DNA of 11,774 bases from an uncultured Clostridia bacterium (GTDB taxonomy: Bacteria; Bacillota; Clostridia; Oscillospirales; Ruminococcaceae): contig CANQOJ010000056.1 of the NCBI GenBank assembly GCA_947625455.1, forward strand, positions 1 through 11,774. The letters are read 5' to 3'. The notes below the pieces were generated by a model. The model did no database searches, was not told the origin of the DNA, and worked only from the letters and a program-made list of their open reading frames with translations. Positions 5,959-11,774 of the stretch are shown in pieces (position 1 is the stretch's first letter; the number at the start of each line of letters is the position of its first letter). The translations under genes and the position numbers were made by a program.

Positions 5959-6081
5959 CAACTGACCATATACAAGATATATAATCAGATTGTCGGGAAA
6001 AACACGGACGCTAATTACGCAGACGGGGTTTTATTGATAGTCTGACGCAGGGAGCGGAACAAAAGGAAGTGTTTTTTGATT
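5959..6081 (+). promoter_or_regulatory. Long gap before purF with TATAAT box and possible leader hairpin
   Basis: This 123-nt gap is long for this operon. A perfect TATAAT lies at 5980-5985, but I see no good -35 box at 16-18 nt upstream. Directly after it, CAGATTGTC (5986-5994) can pair with GATAGTCTG (6036-6044) in 9 bp with two G-U pairs, and AAAAC (5999-6003) with GTTTT inside it. An internal weak promoter or structured spacer is possible; neither is proven. Confidence 0.3.
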
Positions 6082-7506
6082 ATGTTCAACAACATTCACG
6101 AAGAATGCGGAGTTTTCGGAGTTTACAGCAATACGCTGACAAATGTCGCGCATCTTACCTATTTCGGACTTTACGCTCTTCAGCACAGAGGGCAGGAAAG
6201 CTGCGGGATAGTGGTAAACGAGCGCGGAGTGTTCAAGACGCATAAGGGTTTAGGTCTTGTAAACGAGGTGTTCAGCGAGAGGGAATTGAACGAGTTTGAG
6301 GACGGGAGAATTGCCGTAGGTCATGTAAGGTATTCAACGACGGGCAACGTCAACACCGCAAACTGCCAGCCTCTTACCGTAAGGCATGTAAAAGGTTCTC
6401 TTGCCATAGCGCACAACGGAAATCTCGTCAACGCGCATGAACTAAGGCGCGAGTTTGAATTGAGGGGCGCGATTTTCCATACAACAAGCGATACCGAAGT
6501 TATTTCCTACGCGATAACCCGCGCAAGGCTTGAATGCGGTTCAATACAAGAGGCAGTCGAAAAGGCAATGTACGACATAAAAGGCGCGTATTCGCTTGTT
6601 ATTATGTCGCCGAAAAAGCTTATTGCCGCGCGCGATCCGAACGGTTTCCGCCCGCTTTCAATAGGCGTCCTGCCGAATGACGGCGGGTATGTCGCGGCTA
6701 GCGAAACCTGCGCGTTTGACAGCATAGGCGCAAAGTTTCTGCGTGATGTTGAACCCGGAGAAATTGTAGTTATTGACGAAAACGGCATTGACAGCATAAA
6801 AACGCACTGCGGAAAGAAAAGCTCAATGTGCGTGTTTGAGTTCATTTACTTTGCGCGTCCCGATTCCGTCATTGAGGGCGCTTCGGTACATAGGGCAAGA
6901 CTCAGGGCGGGGAGTTATCTGGCGCTTGAACACCCCGTACAGGCGGACGTTGTGATAGGCTGTCCCGACAGCGGACTTGACGCGGCGCTCGGTTTCTCGC
7001 AGACTTCGGGAATACCGTACGGCGTCGGCTTTATCAAAAACCGCTATATAGGCAGAACATTTATTCAGCCTACACAGGGAATGCGGGAAAATTCCGTAAA
7101 GATAAAGCTTAACGTTATCCGCGAAACTGTCGAGGGAAAGCGCGTTGTTTTAGTGGACGACAGCATAGTAAGAGGCACGACCTCCGCAAAGGTCGTGAAA
7201 CTGCTCAGAAACGCAGGAGCAAAGGAAATACATATGCGCATAAGTTCACCGCCGTTTATAAGCGAGTGCTATTTCGGCACCGATATAGACAGCAAGGAAA
7301 ACCTTATCGCAAACAAGCATACGGTTGATGAAATAGCGAAGATAATAGGCGCGGACAGTCTGGGATTTTTAAGCACGGAGAATGTTGTAAAGATTGCCGA
7401 AAACGCAAAATGCGGATTTTGCGAGGGGTGCTTTACGGGAAAATATCCGATTGAAGTCCCCGACGAAAAACCAAAGGACAAGTTTGAAACAAAGTTTCAG
7501 GAGTAA
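6082..7506 (+). CDS. purF: PurF, glutamine phosphoribosylpyrophosphate amidotransferase
   Basis: PurF makes 5-phosphoribosylamine from PRPP and glutamine, the committed step. The ATG at 6082 gives MFNNIHEE before the Cys of ECGVFG, a short propeptide as in Bacillus PurF that must be removed to free Cys1. A TTG at 6076 with AGGA at better spacing (8 nt) would add two residues; both remain possible. Counting from the TTG, the catalytic Cys is 11, RYSTTG is 85-90, AHNGNL is 112-117, FIYFARPDS is 256-264, CPDSG is 296-300 and the PRPP loop VLVDDSIVRGTT is 358-369. Cys252, Cys398, Cys446 and Cys449 match the [4Fe-4S] ligand pattern of the Bacillus enzyme, including CGFCEGCFTGKYP at the end. All catalytic parts are intact, so this is the working enzyme beside the Cys-less paralogue upstream. 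purM follows after 16 nt. Confidence 0.97.
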   Translation: MFNNIHEECGVFGVYSNTLTNVAHLTYFGLYALQHRGQESCGIVVNERGVFKTHKGLGLVNEVFSERELNEFEDGRIAVGHVRYSTTGNVNTANCQPLTVRHVKGSLAIAHNGNLVNAHELRREFELRGAIFHTTSDTEVISYAITRARLECGSIQEAVEKAMYDIKGAYSLVIMSPKKLIAARDPNGFRPLSIGVLPNDGGYVAASETCAFDSIGAKFLRDVEPGEIVVIDENGIDSIKTHCGKKSSMCVFEFIYFARPDSVIEGASVHRARLRAGSYLALEHPVQADVVIGCPDSGLDAALGFSQTSGIPYGVGFIKNRYIGRTFIQPTQGMRENSVKIKLNVIRETVEGKRVVLVDDSIVRGTTSAKVVKLLRNAGAKEIHMRISSPPFISECYFGTDIDSKENLIANKHTVDEIAKIIGADSLGFLSTENVVKIAENAKCGFCEGCFTGKYPIEVPDEKPKDKFETKFQE

Positions 7507-7522
7507 TTAAAGGAGTATTGAG

Positions 7523-8560
7523 ATGAACAGTTACAGCGAAAGCTACAAGGCGGCAGGTGTTGACGTTACGGCAGGATACGAGAGCGTCAGACTTATAAAA
7601 GGCGATGTAAAGCGCACGGAAATTCCCGGGTGCATTTCGGGAATAGGCGGTTTCGGCGGTCTGTTTCAGCTTGACGTAAGCACAATGGCAGAGCCTGTGC
7701 TTGTTTCGGGTACGGACGGCGTCGGCACAAAGCTGAAGATAGCTATGCTTTTGAATAAGCATGACACTATAGGCATAGACTGCGTGGCAATGTGCGTAAA
7801 CGACATAATCTGCTGCGGGGCGAAACCGCTGTACTTCCTTGATTATATAGCGATAGGAAAGAACATTCCCGAAAAGGTCGCGTCAATCGTAAAGGGCGTA
7901 GCTGACGGGTGCGTTATGGCAGGCTGCGCGCTGATAGGCGGAGAAACCGCAGAACACCCCGGAATGATGGCTGAGGACGAGTATGATATTGCGGGATATT
8001 CAACGGGCGTTGTTGATAAATCAAAGATTATCGACAATTCAGCGATAAAGGCAGGCGACGCGATAATCGGAATTGCGTCGAGCGGCGTTCATTCAAACGG
8101 CTTTTCGCTTGTGAGAAAGGTGTTCAACATAAACGAACAAAAGGTCAAAACTTTTGTTCCCGAACTCGGAAAATCGCTCGGCGACGCGCTTTTAACACCT
8201 ACGAGGATTTATGTAAAGCCTGTTCTTGACCTGATTTCAAAGGTCAATGTAAAAGGAATTTCCCATATTACGGGCGGGGGATTTTACGAGAATATACCGC
8301 GTATGCTCCCCGATGGAATTTCGGCGAAAATTACGGCAAACAGCTGGCAGATACCCGCGATTTTCTCGCTTATCCAAAAAGAGGGCAATATAAGCGAACA
8401 CGATATGTACAACACATTCAATATGGGCATAGGAATGGCGGTTGTTGTAGCTGACGAGGACAAGCAGAAAGCTGTCGATATTCTGAAAGAAAACGGCGAA
8501 GAGGCTTATGTCATAGGCTCAACTGTCGAGGGTACGGTAGGCGTTTTGTTCAGCTATTGA
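7523..8560 (+). CDS. purM: PurM, phosphoribosylformylglycinamidine cyclo-ligase (AIR synthetase)
   Basis: PurM closes the imidazole ring: FGAM plus ATP gives AIR. The ATG has AAGGAG 8 nt upstream and the 345-residue length is standard. Diagnostic stretches are SGTDGVGTKLKIA (62-74), DCVAMCVNDIICCGAKPL (86-103), ALIGGETAEHPGMM (136-149), SSGVHSNGFSLVRK (186-199), HITGGGFYENIPRMLP (248-263) and the NMGIGMAVVV stretch near the C terminus. These cover the ATP- and substrate-binding parts of the PurM fold, and none is disrupted. It starts 16 nt after purF and is followed after 33 nt by a gene with no known purine role. Confidence 0.97.
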   Translation: MNSYSESYKAAGVDVTAGYESVRLIKGDVKRTEIPGCISGIGGFGGLFQLDVSTMAEPVLVSGTDGVGTKLKIAMLLNKHDTIGIDCVAMCVNDIICCGAKPLYFLDYIAIGKNIPEKVASIVKGVADGCVMAGCALIGGETAEHPGMMAEDEYDIAGYSTGVVDKSKIIDNSAIKAGDAIIGIASSGVHSNGFSLVRKVFNINEQKVKTFVPELGKSLGDALLTPTRIYVKPVLDLISKVNVKGISHITGGGFYENIPRMLPDGISAKITANSWQIPAIFSLIQKEGNISEHDMYNTFNMGIGMAVVVADEDKQKAVDILKENGEEAYVIGSTVEGTVGVLFSY

Positions 8561-8593
8561 CAAGGATTAAGTCAAGATAAAGAGGGTTGAAAA

Positions 8594-9124
8594 ATGGGAT
8601 TTTTGGACATGTTCAGGAAAACCGAACTTAATCCTAACGATATTGCAGTAGATATAAATGAAAACGGCATGATTATAAACAACATGGCGGTTGATATTCC
8701 TACGCATATAACCGCTTTAGAAAAGATTTTAGGCAAGCCGAGAAAGGTTGTATATCCAAAAGACGAGAACAATGCGAGCGAAAGAATAAACTACGCATGG
8801 GATAATCTGGGCTTATGCTGTTATACAAACGGCGGTAAAACGGTATTTTGCCTTGAAATAAGGCTGAACAAGGGCGACAACTGCCCAAAGCATTATCCCT
8901 CTAAGTTCTTCGGGGGCAAGGTGACGATAAAAGGCAAACCATGGCTTGAAGCAGTGAAAAACGCACCCCCAACGCCTATTGCGCCCGGTGAACCCGAATT
9001 TTTCCGCGAGATAACGCTTGGAAATTACAATGCGCTTGCGGAATACGTTGATTTCATGCAGGACGAAAATACGCGCACGGAAAAGGACTTCACGACAATT
9101 TCCATACAGCTGAAATACAATTAA
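8594..9124 (+). CDS. Uncharacterised 176-residue protein inside the purine operon
   Basis: I do not recognise this with confidence. A purine-rich AGAGGG (8580-8585) lies 8 nt before the ATG. The protein is soluble, with no signal or membrane segment. It opens MGFLDMFRK, has an ITALEKILGKPRKV stretch (68-81 region of a likely helix), then INYAWDNLGLCCYTNGG, CLEIRLN, HYPSKFFGGKVTIKGKPW, a Pro-rich linker (APPTPIAPGEPE) and an alternating C-terminal strand ending SIQLKYN. The pattern of W-D-N-L-G-x-x-x-Y and F-F-G-G-x-x-x-x-x-G-x-P-W suggests a beta-rich domain of unknown function (possibly of the DUF7738 type, from memory), sometimes seen as a single-domain accessory protein. It lies between purM (33 nt) and purN (108 nt). 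No purine motif is visible, so co-transcription is the only link. Confidence 0.75.
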   Translation: MGFLDMFRKTELNPNDIAVDINENGMIINNMAVDIPTHITALEKILGKPRKVVYPKDENNASERINYAWDNLGLCCYTNGGKTVFCLEIRLNKGDNCPKHYPSKFFGGKVTIKGKPWLEAVKNAPPTPIAPGEPEFFREITLGNYNALAEYVDFMQDENTRTEKDFTTISIQLKYN

Positions 9125-9126
9125 AA

Positions 9127-9181
9127 GTTTCGCGCGGCGTTTTAGACCGCGCTTTGCGAAACAAGCCGCGCGAAAAGCGGC
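9127..9181 (+). other. G+C-rich inverted repeats with mutually exclusive pairings upstream of purN
   Basis: GTTTC-GCGCGG (9127-9137) pairs with CCGCGC (9147-9152) and GAAAC (9158-9162) around a 9-nt loop, with a 5-nt bulge. GCCGC (9165-9169) pairs with GCGGC (9177-9181). Alternatively TTTCGCGCGGC (9128-9138) is the exact reverse complement of GCCGCGCGAAA (9165-9175), 11 bp. The two folds exclude each other. No T-run follows, so it is not a standard terminator; it may be an RNA processing site, a translational switch or a REP-like repeat. Confidence 0.5.
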
Positions 9182-9232
9182 GGCAATATCGAAAAAAACA
9201 CAAGTTCAGCTAAATAAATCGAGGTGTGAGCT

Positions 9233-9859
9233 ATGAAAAACATAGTGGTTATGGTATCGGGCGGCGGCACGAATTTGCAGGCGCTTATTGACGCGCAGGA
9301 ACGCGGCGATATAAAAAACGGAAAAATCGTCGAAGTTATTTCCTCAAAACCCGACGTTTATGCAATAGAACGCGCTAACAAAGCGGGAATTGATACGTTT
9401 GTTATCCCGCGCAAAAGCTATCCCGACAGAAAATCGTACAGCCTTGCTTTGCTTGACGAATTAAGCCGTCTGAATGCGGATTTGATTGTACTTGCAGGAT
9501 TTATGGTCATTTTAGACGAGTGCCTTACAAAGGCGTACCCTTATAAGATAATAAACGTTCACCCCGCGCTTATACCGAGTTTTTGCGGCGAGGGATATTA
9601 CGGACTGAAAGTTCACGAGGCGGCGCTGAAATACGGCGTTAAGGTTTCGGGCGCTACTGTTCATTTCGTAAACGAAAAAGCCGACGCGGGCGCGATTATA
9701 TTACAGGGCGCGGTTGCCGTTGAAAATGACGATACCCCCGAAACTCTTCAGCGCAGGATTATGGAGAATGTCGAGTGGAAGTTGTTGCCGAAAGCGGTTT
9801 CGCTGTTTTGTGAGGACAGGATTACCATTCGCGACGGAAAGGCTTATGTAGATGTGTGA
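9233..9859 (+). CDS. purN: PurN, phosphoribosylglycinamide formyltransferase (10-formyl-THF-dependent)
   Basis: PurN transfers the formyl group of 10-formyltetrahydrofolate to GAR, giving FGAR. GAGGTG lies upstream of the ATG. The 208-residue protein has SGGGTNLQALI at 9-19 (phosphate binding), LIVLAGFM at 84-91, the catalytic Asn108 and His110 in INVHPALIPSF, and Asp151 in the VHFVNEKADAGAII stretch, which together form the Asn-His-Asp catalytic set. It has the usual length and no defects. The start is 108 nt after the preceding unknown gene across a structured spacer. Its last 8 nt overlap the start of the next small gene (ATGTGTGA), so that gene is probably translated by coupling. Confidence 0.97.
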   Translation: MKNIVVMVSGGGTNLQALIDAQERGDIKNGKIVEVISSKPDVYAIERANKAGIDTFVIPRKSYPDRKSYSLALLDELSRLNADLIVLAGFMVILDECLTKAYPYKIINVHPALIPSFCGEGYYGLKVHEAALKYGVKVSGATVHFVNEKADAGAIILQGAVAVENDDTPETLQRRIMENVEWKLLPKAVSLFCEDRITIRDGKAYVDV

Positions 9860-10124
9860 ACGGTGTTCGGAACTTCAGCTTGTAAGCTGTTTTCATTCAC
9901 CACAAGAATATATGCAGACGATTGAATATATAAAAAAGCTTATAGCAAGCGGCGATTTTACGCTTGTTTCGGGAAACTGCCCGATTGACGAAGTAAAGAA
10001 CGCTAATGGTCAGTTTGCTGACGATATAATTTATCATCTCATTCGCTGCAATAAATGCGGTCAGGAGTTTTCCTGCTGTGTAAATACTTATCGCGGCGGG
10101 GGAAGTTTCGGAAAGGGAAGATGA
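9852..10124 (+). CDS. Small zinc-ribbon-like protein, unknown function
   Basis: The 90-residue protein starts inside the end of purN (8-nt overlap in another frame). It carries two Cys pairs, MCERC near the start (Cys2, Cys5) and CNKCGQEF near residues 66-73, followed by a further CC. Two C-x2-C knuckles about 60 residues apart are the layout of a zinc ribbon. Between them lie a helix-like IEYIKKLIASGDF and the stretch TLVSGNCPIDEV; the C terminus is Gly-rich (YRGGGSFGKGR). I do not recognise a named family. The next gene begins only 4 nt after its stop. It is a real gene by its tight spacing and its sensible composition. The role in purine synthesis is not evident. Confidence 0.75.
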   Translation: MCERCSELQLVSCFHSPQEYMQTIEYIKKLIASGDFTLVSGNCPIDEVKNANGQFADDIIYHLIRCNKCGQEFSCCVNTYRGGGSFGKGR

Positions 10125-10128
10125 CGGT

Positions 10129-10641
10129 ATGAGCGACTATTCACTTCATGTTAGCGAGAAATACTTCAACAGGCTTGAGGGCGTTTTAAATTCAAAACTT
10201 TTCGGCGGGAATATCCCGTTTGAGGCGAAAAACTGCGACGAGAACTACGCAGTGCGCTGTGCGGAATACTTCGAGAGGATTTCAATGGACAACGAAACGT
10301 TTTCTGACCTTATAGACGCGGGAATGGACTATGTGCTTGACCTGCTTGACGAGCGCAGTGATGAGTTTGATTTGGGCGAGGAATTTGACGAGTTCAGCCC
10401 CGAAGATTTTTTGAGGATAACAGAGCCTGTCGTTATAGTTTTTGAAAGGCATGAACTGCTGACAAACGAGGACAGCCCCGTTGCTTTCAGCATGAAAATG
10501 CATTTAAGGGCTGTTCCCGACGAAACATTCGAGCTTGCCATGCAGGAAAATAAGGTGATTTACGCGGGCGAGTACCGCGGTGTTTCACCGTGGAATGACA
10601 AGCTTTTGAAGAAAAAGTGGAATTATGTCGGGAAAAATTAG
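10129..10641 (+). CDS. Acidic 170-residue protein, unknown function
   Basis: No family is recognised. GGAAG-type sequence lies upstream of the ATG, and the gene starts 4 nt after the zinc-ribbon gene. The product is soluble, without signal peptide or membrane segment. It is strongly acidic in the middle, with MDYVLDLLDERSDEFDLGEEFDEFSPEDF at about residues 66-94 (written here only as a run rich in Asp and Glu: DLLDERSDEFDLGEEF), and ends with a strand-rich part, VVIVFERHELL, FSMKMHLRAVP, IYAGEYRGVSPWNDKLLKKKW. This alternation resembles small alpha/beta domains seen in accessory or immunity-type proteins, but that is an impression, not a match. The methyltransferase gene starts 3 nt after its stop, so the two are coupled. 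Confidence 0.72.
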   Translation: MSDYSLHVSEKYFNRLEGVLNSKLFGGNIPFEAKNCDENYAVRCAEYFERISMDNETFSDLIDAGMDYVLDLLDERSDEFDLGEEFDEFSPEDFLRITEPVVIVFERHELLTNEDSPVAFSMKMHLRAVPDETFELAMQENKVIYAGEYRGVSPWNDKLLKKKWNYVGKN

Positions 10642-10644
10642 AAG

Positions 10645-11382
10645 ATGAACGAAGAAAAATTCACGGGAAAATCAGATGTTTATGACAAATTTCGCCCGTC
10701 ATATCCCGACAGTCTTATTGACAGGCTTTACGAAACGACAAACGCAAAAAATGTCGCGGACATAGGCGCTGGTACTGGGATATTCACTAAATGCCTTGCG
10801 CGCAGATTTTCCGATATAACCGCAGTTGAACCAAATCCCGATATGTTTGCAAAACTTCGGGAAAACGTGCCGTTTGCTAGGACTGTGAACGCGGCGGCGG
10901 AAGATACCGGGCTTTCGGAAAATAGCTTTGAACTTGTAACCGCCGCGCAGGCGTTTCACTGGTTTGACAGCACGAAATTTAAAGCCGAATGTGAGAGAAT
11001 ACTGACAAAGGACGGCAGACTTGCCGTTATATGGAATACCCCCGGCAAAAGCGCGTTTCGCTCTGAGCGCGACAGGATATTCAAGAAATACTGCGGTATG
11101 AGCAACAGCGCGAGAATATCTTCCTGTAAGGAAACTGACTGCGGAGTTTTTCTCAAAAACGTTTATTTTTCTGATGTCGAATGTTTCAACACGGACAATC
11201 CCATGCTGATGGACGAGGAGAGGTTTATCGGATATTCGCTCTCCCATTCATACTCGCTTAAAGGCAATGAACCCGAATTTGACAGCTTTGTCAGTGAACT
11301 TCGCGAGGCATTTTATAAATTCAGCAAAAACGGTGTTGTTGAAATGCCTCAGTATACAGAGTGCTTTCTCGGAAAATTTTAG
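10645..11382 (+). CDS. Class I SAM-dependent methyltransferase
   Basis: The 245-residue protein carries the Rossmann-fold methyltransferase motifs: motif I VADIGAGTGIFT (37-48) for SAM, an acidic residue after strand 2 in AVEPNPDMFAKL (60-71), the AAEDTGL stretch (84-90), and FELVTAAQAFHWFD (95-108). The N-terminal FTGKSDVYDKFRPSYP and the HWFD motif are typical of the UbiE/Methyltransf_11-type family whose members often have an unknown small-molecule substrate. It follows the previous gene by 3 nt and precedes purO by 18 nt, so it belongs to the pur transcript. No part is missing. The acceptor cannot be named from the sequence, and no tie to purine chemistry is visible. Confidence 0.88.
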   Translation: MNEEKFTGKSDVYDKFRPSYPDSLIDRLYETTNAKNVADIGAGTGIFTKCLARRFSDITAVEPNPDMFAKLRENVPFARTVNAAAEDTGLSENSFELVTAAQAFHWFDSTKFKAECERILTKDGRLAVIWNTPGKSAFRSERDRIFKKYCGMSNSARISSCKETDCGVFLKNVYFSDVECFNTDNPMLMDEERFIGYSLSHSYSLKGNEPEFDSFVSELREAFYKFSKNGVVEMPQYTECFLGKF

Positions 11383-11400
11383 CTTTACGGAGGTAAAAAT

Positions 11401-11774
11401 ATGGACATCACAACAATTGAAAAGGAATTAAACTCTCTTTCGTATCACGGGCGCGGGATAATCATAGGCAGAGCGGGAAACAATGCCGTTATCGCTTACT
11501 TCATTATGGGGCGCAGTGTGAACAGCCGTAACCGCGTTTTCGTTGAGGACGGCGAGGGAATACGCACGCAGGCGTTTGACGAGAGCAAGATGACCGATCC
11601 GCACCTTATAATCTACTCTCCCGTGCGCGTTCTTGGAAACAAGACGATAGTGACAAACGGCGACCAGACCGACACTATCTATGAACTTATGGACAAACAG
11701 CAGAGTTTTGAGCAGTCATTGAGAACTCGCGAATTTGAGGACGACAAGCCAAACTATACACCGAGAATTTCGGG
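11401..11774 (+). CDS. purO: PurO-type IMP cyclohydrolase (3' end outside the window)
   Basis: An ideal CGGAGG ribosome binding site lies 8 nt before the ATG at 11401. The frame stays open for 124 codons to the end of the window, so the gene is partial. The sequence has the features of the PurO-like IMP cyclohydrolase family (Pfam IMP_cyclohyd): SYHGRGIIIG near the start, YFIMGRSVNSRNRVF, GIRTQAFDESKM, LIIYSPVRVLG, and the VTNGDQTDTIYE stretch. The enzyme closes FAICAR to IMP, the last step of the pathway. Archaea use PurO, while most bacteria use the two-domain PurH; clostridial genomes commonly carry a PurO-like gene beside a separate AICAR transformylase, so such a gene may follow downstream. 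It sits 18 nt after the methyltransferase. Confidence 0.9.
   Translation, partial: MDITTIEKELNSLSYHGRGIIIGRAGNNAVIAYFIMGRSVNSRNRVFVEDGEGIRTQAFDESKMTDPHLIIYSPVRVLGNKTIVTNGDQTDTIYELMDKQQSFEQSLRTREFEDDKPNYTPRIS

Noticed and set aside
10699..11247. Minus-strand open frame of 182 codons
   Set aside because: It is antisense to the methyltransferase, whose sense frame has clear SAM-binding motifs; the antisense product is not a recognisable protein.
1..11774. CRISPR array, tRNA or rRNA gene, insertion sequence with transposase
   Set aside because: I saw no regularly spaced repeats, no tRNA- or rRNA-like sequence, and no transposase or integrase coding region; the only element with inverted ends is the short palindrome at 1523-1709.

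Overview
The window looks like chromosomal DNA of an anaerobic, endospore-forming Firmicute of class Clostridia, of the kind found in Oscillospiraceae or Lachnospiraceae. The reasons are a GerA-type spore germination operon, GGAGG-type ribosome binding sites, sigma-A-like promoters with TTGaca/TAnaAT boxes, and the clostridial style of purine pathway: purE next to purC without purK, and a PurO-type IMP cyclohydrolase. Species cannot be named from this sequence. All supported genes lie on the + strand.

Region 1 (1-1511) is the end of a ger operon: the C-terminal part of a GerAB-type permease, then a GerAC-type lipoprotein that looks short at its C terminus. Region 2 (1512-1790) is intergenic. 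It holds a 187-bp near-perfect palindromic element with exact 34-bp inverted-repeat ends, starting 11 nt after the germination gene, and then a strong promoter. Region 3 (1791-2933) has a small three-helix membrane protein of unknown function and an HD-domain phosphohydrolase, separated by 9 nt. Region 4 (2934-3212) is the purine operon control region: a promoter, a leader RNA with a well-formed 20-codon upstream ORF, and an intrinsic terminator just before purE, so transcription attenuation is likely.

Region 5 (3213 to the end) is the purine operon: purE, purC, a PurF paralogue without its catalytic cysteine, canonical purF, purM, an unknown gene, purN, two unknown small genes, a SAM methyltransferase, and the start of purO. 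The recognised enzymes cover PRPP to phosphoribosylamine (PurF), GAR formylation (PurN), AIR formation (PurM), AIR carboxylation/CAIR formation (PurE), SAICAR formation (PurC) and the final ring closure to IMP (PurO). purD, purL, purB and an AICAR transformylase are not in the window and may lie downstream or elsewhere.

The points most worth following up are the Cys-less PurF paralogue, which keeps a PRPP-binding loop and four cysteines in the places of the PurF iron-sulfur ligands; the uORF/terminator leader before purE; the four non-purine genes embedded in the operon; and two structured intergenic gaps inside the operon (before purF and before purN).
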